A stretch of 64,000 nt of DNA, taken from assembly GCA_947172415.1 (NCBI GenBank), contig OX359190.1, positions 3,224,001-3,288,000 of the forward strand. The letters run 5' to 3'. A program made the position numbers and the translations under genes. The notes below the pieces were generated by a model that saw only the letters and a program-made list of their open reading frames with translations, was not told the DNA's origin and searched no databases. The DNA comes from Chondrosia reniformis. Taxonomy: Eukaryota > Porifera > Demospongiae > Chondrillida > Chondrillidae. This document shows, piece after piece, positions 34,433-44,325 of the stretch; position 1 is the first letter of the stretch, and every line of letters begins with the position of its first letter.

Positions 34433-35021
34433 ACTTGAAACAATTTGTATTTTGTCAAAAAGTAATGTATCTATAGTAGTTTGCAACTTATATTATCATT
34501 TTGCAAAGCCTACATGCATGTACTCCCATTGCATTGGACTACATTTTTATAAGTATCAGAGATATAGAGAAAATGTTAATTACAACTGTATATATTTGTA
34601 CTATTCAAACGTATATTCAATCTTGGCTACAAAAAATGAAATTAATTGTATACAGACTTCTGTGTTTATATGTAACCTTCCTATATATGTCTAGTCCACC
34701 TCTTTCTGAATGGGTGTTTACAATATAATGATAGAGAGGTGTTTGTTGTGTAATTAAAGTGAGCCTCAGCAACACAATTATTTCAGCAAGTGAACATTTC
34801 AACCCGGACCGGAGTCTTCATATCAGTATAGTGCTGATGAAGATCTCCGGGTTTAAATGTTCAGGTACGTATATTGTGAGCTATCTGTATATAGAACATC
34901 CAGGAAGAATCTCATAATACACCATTAAATTTGAATAAATGCATACTACATGTATAAGCTGACAAATTAAATCTTAATCAGTGATTTCAAAAGTAAACAT
35001 ACAAAAAGTAAATATATATAG
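34433..35021. other. Kelch 3' flank with short inverted-repeat element
   Basis: No gene is seen. At 34792-34862 there is an imperfect palindrome (gaacatttcaacccgg ... ccgggtttaaatgttc) whose centre contains cttcatatcag and ctgatgaag. It is preceded by gagcctcagcaaca, as in the element at 37766, so it is probably a member of the same short element family. Confidence 0.5.
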
Positions 35022-35774
35022 ATACGTATCAGAGAGTACGGTAGTACTCTCTATGTAGGGATGGTACTGGTTGTTTCGTTTTCCCCATACATTTGGTATA
35101 GGAGCGAAATTCCGAATTAGGCTGAAAATCGCCGATACGAGACTATGTAGAGTTAAATATAGAACAGCCATGCTATAAATTGGCCTTGAAGGTAAGCGAC
35201 CGTGTATCGTTGGCAAATGAACGAACTTTGAAATCTCCCATTTTCGTTTCTTCTTCTTCATCTTCTTCGCCCGCTGTAACTAAAAAACGAAATAAGCCTT
35301 CGGACTACTTCATAAGCGAAAATACTCTAAATTTTCCGAGCTGTATTCTTTTGTAGAAGCGAGAGCGATAACGCTATTATTGAGTATGACAGTTTTCATG
35401 GCCCCAGAGTCAAGACCTCAATAAAGTCGCCATTTTAATGACGTCATATTTAGTCGTAAATTGCAAAACCAAAGTGGTTTAAAATAAAACAAATTCCTAG
35501 CTTATGCTCCATAAAAAGTACAGAAACTAGAGAACAATAAAAATTTTCTACAAAAATTGTGAAAATGTAGGGATGGCACAAAAAGCAGTGAAACAAGAAA
35601 GGGATGTTACACAGTGAAGCATTAGCTATGCATGAATCCTACAAGCAAGGGTGTTGTATGATTCATGCATATATAGCTAATGCTTCACTGTGTAACATCC
35701 CTTTCTTGTTTCTCTGCTTTTTGTGCCATCCCTACATCTTCACAATTTTCGTAGAAAATTTTTATTGTTCTCTT
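35022..35774 (+). mobile_element. Fold-back element, tandem unit 1
   Basis: Begins with tatcagagagtacggtagta / ctctctatgtaggg and ends with a large hairpin. Its arms start at 35529 (agagaacaataaaaattttc) and end at about 35774, flanking the centre cctacaagcaagggtgttgt. The arms are about 110-120 bp with few mismatches. Interior landmarks are tccgaattaggctgaaaatc, a cttcttcat run and gccattttaatgacgtcat. There is no credible protein. The open frame from 35604 runs through the hairpin and is an artefact. Confidence 0.7.
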
Positions 35775-36553
35775 ATCAGAGAGTACGGTAGTACTCTCTA
35801 TGTAGGGATGGTACTGGTTGTTTCGTTTTCCCCATACATTGGTATAGGAGCGAAATTCCGAATTAGGCTGAAAATCGCCGAAACGGGACTATGTAGAGTT
35901 AAATATAGAACAGCCATGCTATAAATTGGCCTTGAAGGCAAGCGACCGTGTATCGTTGGCAAATGAACGAACTTTGAAATCTCCCATTTTCGTTTTCTTC
36001 TTCTTCATCTTCTTCATCTTCTTCTTCATCTTCTTCTTCATCTTCTTCGCCCGCTGTAACTAAAAAACGAAATAAGCCTTCGGACTACTTCTTAAGCGAA
36101 AATACTCTAAATTTTCCGAGCTGTATTCTTTTGTAGAAGCGAGAGCGATAACGCTATTATTGAGTATGACAGTTTTCATGGCCCCAGAGTCAAGACCTCA
36201 ATAAATTCGCCATTTTAATGACGTCATATTCAGTCGAACATTGCAAAACCAAAGTGGTTTAAAATACACGAATTCCTAGCTTATGCTCCATAAAAAGTAC
36301 AGAAACTAGAGAACAATAAAAATTTTCTACAAAAATAGTAAAGATGTAGGGATGGCACAAAAAGCAGAGAAACAAGAAAGGGATGTTACACAGTGAAGCA
36401 TTAGCTATGCATGAATCCTACAAGCAAGGGTGTTGTATGATTCATGCATATATAGCTAATGCTTCACTGTGTAACATCCCTTTCTTGTTTCTCTGCTTTT
36501 TGTGCCATCCCTACATCTTTACTATTTTTGTAGAAAATTTTTATTGTTCTCTA
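35775..36553 (+). mobile_element. Fold-back element, tandem unit 2
   Basis: Nearly identical to unit 1 over the body, with a longer (cttcttcat)n run at 35997-36048. The hairpin spans 36308 to about 36553 and its arms are closer to perfect than in unit 1. It joins directly to unit 1 at the shared agagagtacggtagtactct palindrome. Confidence 0.7.
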
Positions 36554-37207
36554 GTATGTAGAGGGATGATGCGTTTTTTATACATCGGTATAGGAGCAAA
36601 ATCCCGAAATATGCCGAAAATCGACAAAACAAGGCTATGTATAGCTAAATATACAATATACATACTCTATAAATAGACCTTACAGGCAAGCGAATATGTC
36701 CCGCTGGCGAAATAATACACTTTAAAAATTCCCATTTTCATCTTCATCTTCTTATTCTTCTTCGCCAGCCATAACTAAAAAACTATAAAAGTTTTTGGAC
36801 TAATTGTTAAGCGAAACTATTGCAAATTTTCCGAGCGGTATTCTTTTGTAGAAGCGAGAGCGATAACGCTATTATTGAGTATGACCGTTTTCATGGCCCA
36901 AGAGTGAAGGCCTCAATAAAGTCGCCATTTTAATGACGTCATACAGTCGAAGATTGCGAAACCAAAATGCATGGGCTGAAATACAATCGAATTCCTAAAC
37001 TTATGCTCCATAATTTACAGTACAAAAACTAGAGAAACAACAAAGGGGTGTTACACAGTGAAGCATTAGCTATGCATGAATCATACAAGCAAGGGTGTTG
37101 TATGATTCATGCATATATAGCTAATGCTTCACTGTGTAACATCCCTTTCTTGTTTCTATGCTTTTTGTGCCATCCCTAATTTTTGTAGAAATTTTTTATT
37201 CTCTAGT
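36554..37207 (+). mobile_element. Fold-back element, tandem unit 3 (diverged)
   Basis: Lacks the starting palindrome and is more diverged in the body (tcccgaaatatgccgaaaat, tttttggactaattg). It keeps a hairpin from about 37029 to 37207 with the same caagcaagggtgttgt centre. It is presumably the oldest unit. Confidence 0.65.
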
Positions 37208-37354
37208 TATATATCAGATCAACAGCACTTCTTTTTGGGTGTTGTGTCCATGCATGTCAACTCTAATTGTTGTCTTTGTCCCCTCTTTATTACTTGATTT
37301 ACAAGATAGTGACTGATGCATATACTAACCACCAGCTTTTCAAGCCCTTTCTTT

Positions 37355-37690
37355 ACATTTTATCCCGTTTTAACAGATGTCAATAGGAAGTCAAAGCGAT
37401 CAATTTTGTACTTGGATGATAGTGTCACCTTAGAAGACTCTATAGATTGGCTTGCACCATTCTTGGTTCTAAATCACATTTATTTCCGAAAACAGCAAAG
37501 GAATAGTCATCAAACTCTCGATCCATGTAATCCAGGGCCGAGTCCAACCACTCTCTCAAATCCCTACAGGAAACTTCACTATCCAAACTAAACACTAAAA
37601 TGGCTCCCACTGACTCCCTGTAGTAAGCATCTGTTATGCTACGAAACCTTTCTACCCCTCCAGAGATTGACCTGTGCATGCGATATAATC
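37355..37690 (-). pseudogene. Rab-type small GTPase fragment, frameshifted
   Basis: The minus strand encodes GGVERFRSITDAYYRESVGA, the end of the G3/switch II region, then ...FAVFGNKCDLEP with the G4 NKxD motif. After a frameshift near 37440 it continues KYKIDRFDFLLTSVKTG, the G5 SAK-like part (SVK here), and then stops. The P-loop exon and prenylated C-terminus are absent. Identity as a Rab-family GTPase is clear; the subfamily is not. It is a dead single-exon fragment. Confidence 0.75.
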
Positions 37691-37765
37691 TTCAATCATC
37701 TTAAAAAGGAACGTATATATATTATATATAATAGTTAAGTATTAGCTTTATTGCATTTAATTCAT

Positions 37766-37892
37766 GAGCCTCAGCAACAATTGTATATATTCACAAAATT
37801 GAATTATGTTTCGACGCGTAGGTCTTCATCAGCATAAGACCTCTGGGTTGAAACTTTCAACTTTGTACGTATACATATGTTGCTGAGGATCA
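37766..37892. mobile_element. Short inverted-repeat element with hammerhead-like core
   Basis: The outer ends are cctcagcaaca (37768) and tgttgctgagg (about 37878-37888). The core 37808-37854 is an imperfect palindrome, gtttcgacgcgtaggtcttc / aagacctctgggttgaaac, containing catcagcat. On the minus strand this gives CTGATGA, then GAC-loop-GTC, then GAAAC, which matches the conserved core order of a hammerhead ribozyme. Stems I and III are not convincing by eye. Confidence 0.5.
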
Positions 37893-38585
37893 CTAAAATC
37901 TAATACTTATCATGAATGCAACAAACTCCCCATATCAATTCATGTAATAGTTATAGATCAGAGAAAATGGGCTATAACTAATTATACTACACCTTTGTTA
38001 TGGTAAATTAGGGTATATAACTCCGGATTGAAATTGCTAAAAAATACAAAGAAATACGTGAATTTTACTTCTGGGACTAAAGAAATTGCTGGTAAGATAG
38101 AAAACGAATACATAATATGATTTATTTCACTTCCTGTTTAAACAATGCAAGTTAGTATATACTGTACAATTCATTCTATATATTGTAGATAATGCCCCTG
38201 TATATATATCAAGTTGCAATTGGTTATAATGTTGTTGACCATTTATTGTAATGTATATAGCGTGGGTCCAGTGCCACTACGTAAGCGGTCAGGAACCCCT
38301 GTTGTAGGATGCAGCTTCAGGTTGGTTTGAAAGGAATTTGCTTTTGTATTCAGTTTTTGCACTTCTCTGTTGTTTATCATGTATTTTCAATTCTTTTCTT
38401 GTAGTTCAGTGAACTGCATGATGGGTCCCTACTTAAAAGCGCATGGCCAATCCCAATGAGCTAAAGTCTGTGTGCAGTGTTCTCAAGCTACGTTGTGTGC
38501 ACATGATGATTCTCATTGGTGGGAGTTTGTGGTCCGTCAGGGTCGGGTTTGTTCTGTTCGTAGCATGGCAGAGCAAGTATAGTAA
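37893..38585. other. No gene recognised
   Basis: AT-rich to 38230, then more balanced sequence (gcgtgggtccagtgccacta ... gtgcacatgatgattctcat). I found no open frame with recognisable domains and no clear repeat partner in the window. Confidence 0.4.
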
Positions 38586-38815
38586 CTGGTCATAGGTCAG
38601 TCAGGTACGCCGGACTGTTCCTGTGTGTCAAACAGAGTTGAAAACAGTTTTTGTGGTACAATGTACTTCCACCTCCTCGTGGTGTGCCCTGTGGGGTCAC
38701 TCAGTAAAGTGATGCGAAGTGAAGTACTGTTCCAATCCAATAGTCACTAGAGGAGAAGATGTATGCTAGGAACATGGTCTTTTCACAACCTTGAAGAACT
38801 AAAACCTACTTTATT
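38586..38815. repeat. Second copy of the 8031-8235 module
   Basis: gtcagtcaggtacgc, tacttccacctcctc, gaagtactgttccaatccaa and aagaactaaaacctac occur in the same order as at 8031-8235. It marks the left edge of the cassette holding TRIM copy E. Confidence 0.8.
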
Positions 38816-39230
38816 TTCTTTTTTGTAAAATTAATTTGATTATTTCAGAATTGTCGAGCAAATTTGATCATTTACAATCCCAATTGGTGAAATTGATAGA
38901 AATGAATAATGTATTATAGTGAATTAAAAATCTATATAAAACTATAAGCCATGCAGCATTTAGCTATATATATAAGCATACTCTTGTAAATTATTGTATA
39001 TATATAACAAGCCTGTAAAGTTTTGTAATCTATGTACATGGTTTATAGAAGTAGTTGCATTATATCTTGCGCAGGACTAACTTATCATGATTATTTAAAT
39101 CAATTTTTTCACATATTGTAAATATGCATTCAATATGTAAATGTATTATATATTTGTCAACTGAAACATTACACCTCTAAAATTATGATTAACGCAGAGA
39201 TAGTTCAAAGTTTTAAGAGTCAAACAACTG

Positions 39231-39600
39231 CTAAATGTTGATAATCCTGCTCAACATCTGTAATCTGTTCAGTAACAGGTCTCCCTGCTTGATGGTCATC
39301 TAATGAGAGGACAAGAAGAAGGAAACGTTACATGTATATAGTACATTGGAAGGAGTAACCACAAAAATAAAGACTTTAAAGACTTGAAGACAATTAGATT
39401 TCTGAGATCTGACATTTCCCTTCAACAAAACATGGAGGACTAGAGGGTCTGCCTCACGTTAGTAGTGCTCACATGATAGTGGTAGTTCTTCTGGTTCAGT
39501 CTGTTAGTTTCCACTACTCCAACTACTCTGTCTATTCTGCAGTTCAAACGTCCCATTGCCACAAATCTGGAGAGGTCTCTGTCCAGGAATATAAATAGAG
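39231..39600 (-). pseudogene. PSMD6: PSMD6/Rpn7 3' end, copy E
   Basis: Last exon from 39231 (stop) to about 39299 and penultimate exon about 39471-39590. The peptide is as in copies B and D ([30 protein letters not shown]). The donor acatga differs from the cacctga of other copies (tcaTGTGAG against tcaGGTGAG), so splicing may be damaged. Truncated at the minisatellite. Confidence 0.75.
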
Positions 39601-39651
39601 GGGAAGTGGTCAAGTAAGAGGAGGGCGTGGTCAAGGACAAGAGGGGAGTAG

Positions 39652-40384
39652 TTATTTGGGTGTTGCAGTAGTTCGGATGGTTTGCTATACTATTCAGATA
39701 ACAGTGGACAATTGACTATCCTAAACAGACAAGATCACGTTATTAGGAGCTTCAAAGTAGAGTGGTGGTTGGTTGTTTGGAATAGCACTAAATAGAACAG
39801 GGAATGTGATAGTTAGCGACATTGATAATGACTACATCAGTATCTACACAGCAGCTGGTGAATTTGTAAGGCAGTTTAGAGGAAAAGGTAAAGATCAAGG
39901 TCAACTTAGTAATCCAGTTGGTTTGGCAGTTAACAAGGAGGGACATATATTTGTGGCAGAGAATAAAGGTCATTGTGTTTCTGTGTTTACAGAAGAAGGT
40001 ACATTCCTATACAGGTTTGGTAACAGGGGTAAAGCTGAAGGAAAGTTTAAATACCCTCGTTATATTCTCATCACAGCTGATGATTTGGTGCATGTCACAG
40101 ATGGAAGAAATGATCACATTCAAGTGTTTCAGCAGAACTGTCAGTTTTTTAGTCAGTTTGGTAATGGCATTGTGAAGGGTCCACAAGGTATAACAGTCAC
40201 AAGTGATGGACATATAGTGGTAGCCTCAGATGGTATTAATAAGCTCAGCATCTTCACACAAGATGGACAGTGTGTCCATGAGGTCACTGATATTGGATTG
40301 AATCGTCCTTATGGTGTAGCAGTTGATAGTGATGGACTCATTTACATAGCAGATTATTTTAACAGTAGAGTAGTAGTACTTTGA
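39652..40384 (+). pseudogene. TRIM-NHL copy E: propeller only, fused to minisatellite
   Basis: The minisatellite gaggggagta runs straight into tatttgggtgttgcagta, the first NHL blade. The missing part between that minisatellite and the NHL region is the whole upstream region, RING, B-boxes, coiled coil and filamin domain. One G is missing near 39674 (gtagttcggatgg), shifting blade 1. From about 39773 the frame is open through blades 2-6 to RVVVL and the TGA at 40382-40384. The blade residues differ from all other copies (for example SNPVGLAV, AENKGH, TDGRND, ASDGIN), so it could donate variation by gene conversion. Confidence 0.85.
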
Positions 40385-40757
40385 AAACTTTTAGTGAACA
40401 AGTTTGTTAACTGTGAACATTTTTACAAATTTATAGAAATTATTAGTTGTACAATGAATTATTCAGTTTCAATTTGAAGTTCAATTCCAAATATTTATTT
40501 GCAAGTATATTCAAGTGTTTATGTCACTAATATATATGATTAGTGGAGTGTGGCAAGAACTGTATTGTATATACAAAGATACTTGATGTTAGCTCCATTT
40601 ACTTATTTGGTAACTTTGGTAACTTACTACCCACTACAATGTCACTTTGTTCAATTGAAAATGGACAAATTAATAAAAAGGACAAAAAAATAAATAAAAT
40701 GTTCATGGAAATAGTTAATGTCACATGTCAATATAGATATAGATATTTACACAGTAG

Positions 40758-41914
40758 CTATGTGTTAAAAGTGTATAATCTAACACATTGCCATTCCAGT
40801 GTAGGTATTCGTGTCGAAGGACAAGATTGGTGCTGTCGAACATGAGGAATGATACATGAGTAGCAATAGACATATTGTAAGGTAGTGAGGGTGGTGGGGT
40901 TGCTATGGCAACTGTGGCACATAGGACACACATTTGCGGTAAAGAGACTCTGGACCTGTAAACACAATTAAGTATCAGTTGTTTTAGATGGTTGCCTAGC
41001 AACCTTTAAGACAATCCTCCCTGTGTGTCCCTGGGTGGGGGAGGGTTTGGTAAGGCAGTCACAGCCCGTCTGAGGTGTGTCCCTCCTCTGCCATCCACCA
41101 GTCAAGGAACCTCAGCACGTAGGCTGCTCCCAACATGGCCACAGAGAGACATCTAAAGTAGAGAGCTCTACTAGTAACTAGAAAGAGCAGTTGAAGCTTC
41201 TAGTCTGTTATTTCAGCACTCTCAAAGCACAGCTAAAAAAGTGATGGGAAATATTCTATATATAGTAATTTATAAGTGACCTCAGTCAATTATAACTTTA
41301 TTTCCCCTTCAATGTACAAGAATATACAAGAATATACAAGTGGTGTCTCAGCTGACGAGTGTCCCTTTACAGGACACTCAATAACAGTACTACTAGTCCC
41401 AGCTCACCTTATAGTTCCTTGTACCCCCACCCTAGTGTGACCATTCAGACACACTCCACTCATCCACAGCTCAAGGGAATAATATTTACTTTTCTCAATC
41501 AATAAGAGAAATTAAACAACAATTTTACAACCTACACAGAATAGAGAGTAGGGTGAGGACTAGGTTGCCATGGAAACAACTTAAACTGACCTCCTCTATG
41601 AAATGAAGGATTGGGTACATCTTCACAAACCACTTCCACTGATGTGGTACAGTCTCTCCACTGTCCTGCTGCTCAGAAGACTGATGATAAACGTCCTCCC
41701 TTTTCACCTTGACATAAGGAAGTCCTACCTACTGAGACGGACAATGTCACTACATTTGAACTGCTCAAGTTGAAAGTGTTTAATGACCAACCACAAAGAG
41801 TAGAGAGAGCAGGCGGTTCCTCAGAGGTAGGCATGGTTGGGGGAGTGGCTTCAATCTTTCTAACTTGTAAAGTACTCTACAAACGATCCTCCTAATAACA
41901 CAAAATCTAATAAA
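40758..41914 (-). pseudogene. PEX12: PEX12 exons 3-7, copy E
   Basis: Exon 3 (41914 to about 41791) has lost one base in the GAGTACTTT stretch. Exon 4 (about 41735-41600) is open with VGLPYVKVKREDVYHQ. Exon 5 is about 41410-41540, exon 6 about 41032-41155, and the RING exon (about 40960 down to a stop at 40758) is open with [20 protein letters not shown] and ...EWQCVRLY. However, TSGYV has become TLQYV. Exons 1 and 2 are replaced from about 41995 by other sequence. Without the N-terminus it should not make a working peroxin. Confidence 0.8.
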
Positions 41915-42138
41915 CTGTCGAAAGAGAAAGTCAACTGAACACTGTACAAAGGTTGTAATGTATTACGGATTATCAATGTATGATCTTCCAGTGATATTCT
42001 GTATTACAATTGGTATTAGGAATATTAAAATATTCGTGTGGTCCAGTAAGATGGGGGTGTGGTCCAGTAAGATGGGGTGTAGTCCAGTAAGATGGGGTGT
42101 GGTCCAGTAAGATGGGGCCTGTAATAAGCACAACTCAC

Positions 42139-42255
42139 CTTTACATGTTGGCTGGGTATGCCGGCAACACCACAACTGGCAATATACTGCTTCAGGTCGT
42201 AGTCCAGAAACTCAAACACGAGTTCGAGATACAGTTTCTGGTCCAAGTGCAGTGA
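42139..42255 (-). pseudogene. Cyclin-dependent-kinase exon fragment
   Basis: The minus strand reads LDQKLYLELVFEFLDYDLKQ then YIASCGVAGIPSQHVK before a gtgagt donor. This matches the kinase N-lobe/hinge segment of the CDK1/CDK2/CDK5 group (LVFEFxDxDLKxY). Only this exon is present; the glycine loop and catalytic loop are absent. To its left are four short gtggtccagtaagatgggg repeats (42036-42118). Confidence 0.65.
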
Positions 42256-42344
42256 CTCAGTTCTCTCACCAAAGAGATTTAATGTATTGTGGTGGAAGGA
42301 ACACCTTCAAAGTCACTACACATGTGTTGAGAAGAAGAGAAGGT

Positions 42345-42575
42345 GAGGGAGAAGACTCTTGTATCCTCATCCAAAGCTCCCACTAGGTTTAGTTCCCTAT
42401 AGACCTTTATTCTAAGGTAGATGTAGCATGTAAGAAAAATGATGTATTCGATATACACTAGCTATGAGTAAAAACACCTTCCTACATACAACATCATTTC
42501 TACAGTAGAAGGTCTATAGAGAACTAAACCTAGCTAGTGAGAGCTTTGGATGAGGAAACAAGAGGTTTCTGACAT
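42345..42575. mobile_element. Short inverted-repeat (MITE-like) element
   Basis: Left arm tcatccaaagctcccactag / gtttagttccctatagacct and right arm aggtctatagagaactaaac / ctagctagtgagagctttgg are inverted copies with some mismatches, flanking about 100 bp. A single arm of the same element lies at about 63040-63110 (cctataggggaactaaacct ... gagctttagatgaag). Confidence 0.7.
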
Positions 42576-42589
42576 GCATGGTCAAATTT

Positions 42590-42725
42590 AACAATAATAT
42601 ATTTAATGGGTTTATAAATTCTATCTTCTTCAAATTGTTCAAGTTCAGTCATACCAAGTCGAAGTCTACTGCATAAAGCATCAAAATATCCACAACAATA
42701 GTGCTGCAAAGGTGACAGTCTATTT
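42590..42725 (-). other. Unidentified coding-like segment
   Basis: The minus strand carries an open segment with LSPLQHYCCGYFDALCSRLR followed by LGMTELEQFEEDRIYK. Composition looks like protein, but I do not recognise it. It may be another captured exon, like the CDK and HUS1 pieces on either side. Confidence 0.3.
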
Positions 42726-42740
42726 AGTTGTTTCGCCTTG

Positions 42741-44020
42741 CTAATAAAGTGTCACAATATGCGTCCTTTCTCCAACTTCTCTCGCAATTGTCCATTTCAT
42801 CCTCCTGGTAGTCCCCCACAGTCGAGGAGGAACTAGCACTCCAGGGACCTCGTGGACCAGCTGCCACTGCATGCTGGACAGGGTGGGCTAGAAAGAGAAG
42901 GAACACCTTTCAGCAAGAGTTAGTGTGAAATGTCTAATGAGGTCAGTGGACGATAGAGAAATGTAGTCTACCGGGGGTGGGAGTACCTGGATGACTGGAC
43001 TATATACAGAAGTGTGTCTACCCCAGGGGAGGGGGGTGGGAGTACCTGGATGACTGGACTATATACAGAAGTGTGTCTACCCCAGGGGAGGGGGTGGGAG
43101 TACCTGGATGACTGGACTATATACAGAAGTGTGTCTACCCCAGGGTAGGGGGGTGGGAGCACCTGGATGACTGGACTATATACAGAAGCGTGTCTACCCC
43201 AGGGGAGGGGGTGGGAGTATATACCTGGATGACTGGACTATATACAGAAGTGTGTCTACCCCAGGGGAGGGGGGTGGGAGTACCTAGATGACTGGACTGT
43301 ATACAGAGGTGTGTCTACCCCAGGGGAGGGGGGTGGGAGTACCTGGATGACTGGACTATATACAGAAGTGTGTCTACCCCAGGGGAGGGGGGTGGGAGTA
43401 CTTGGATGACTGGACTGTATACAGAAGTGTGTCTACCCCAGGGGAGGGGGGTGGGAGTACCTAGATGACTGGACTATATACAGAGGTGTGTCTACCCCAG
43501 GGGAGGGGGGTGGGAGTACTTGAATGACTTCAATGGATAAAATGGCTCCCTCCTTCCCGGCAAGTTTTATTTTTAACAGTTGACCATTCTGAGCAGATTT
43601 AAGAGCGCGAGACAACTGCTCTAAATTGCATTCCAAATAAATCTCGATTTCTCTCGTCTCTTCCCTCAGTATGATAATCATCTAAGAACTTGTTCTACAG
43701 TGAGACACACGTTAAGAGAGTATAAACCCATTTTATATACCATTCTATGAAATAGTAACACCCATTTTATATACTAGTTAATGCAATAGTAACACCACTA
43801 AATACCATTTGAGTAACATAAGTCATCGCTACTCTAACATCACGACCACTCTTAGCTATATATAGTTGGGGACAGCTGCTACCAGAGACCTACTTGCTGT
43901 ATCTCGCTCCACAAACTGATTTCTTCCAGCACACAGACTCCACTCTGATGAAACACACTTTCGTTAGAGACAGTTTGATACCGCAGTTCTTCTTGGATTT
44001 GCTCAATGAAGTCATAACTC
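42741..44020 (-). pseudogene. HUS1: HUS1 fragment, copy F (three exons)
   Basis: Exon 44020-43894 carries SLSKSKKNCGIKLSLTKVCF and then loses one base (cagcacacagac against cagcacaccagac in copy C), shifting the GxxSLWSEIQQ end. Exon about 43678-43516 is open with EIEIYLECNLEQLSRALKSA and ...EGAILSIEVIQ before a gtac donor. The exon from about 42890 to the stop at 42741 has SMQWQLVHEVPGVLVPPRLW, matching the IPxKVxPRxLW strand of HUS1. HUS1 normally forms the 9-1-1 clamp with RAD9 and RAD1. The C-terminal half is missing. Confidence 0.75.
42965..43520. repeat. 57-bp minisatellite in HUS1 intron, about nine units
   Basis: The unit gtgggagtacctggatgact / ggactatatacagaagtgtg / tctaccccaggggagggg includes the exon's own donor region (gtacctggatgac). 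The repeat therefore seems to have grown from the exon-intron boundary. Copy C (17200-17236) has one unit. Confidence 0.95.
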
Positions 44021-44325
44021 CTGTAGCAACAGCAAATGATCTACACACTCACAAACACGCACTAAGGAAGTGAATCATTACATGTTAGTAGTATTGGCAA
44101 CATTTCCAAGCTTGCCTCTAAAACGTATCTTCTTAAATTAATTAGCCAGCAGCCATTTTCTTAATTATAAATGCTCTTTACCTATGACTTACTTTCTTCT
44201 ACGGTATTTGCCATCTGTATAATAATGATATATCGATCTGATTGATACATAAACCATATAGTAACAACTGAAACTGATTACTATTACTGATTAGACAAAC
44301 TTATACCTATAGGCGATGTCTGCAA

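Noticed and set aside
35604-36676. Near-identical open frames at 35604 and 36383
   Set aside because: They run through the arm and loop of the fold-back hairpins; identity reflects duplication of the element, with no recognisable domain.
42965-43520. Regular repeat array that superficially resembles a CRISPR
   Set aside because: The units are directly adjacent without unique spacers, and it lies in a eukaryotic intron; it is a minisatellite.
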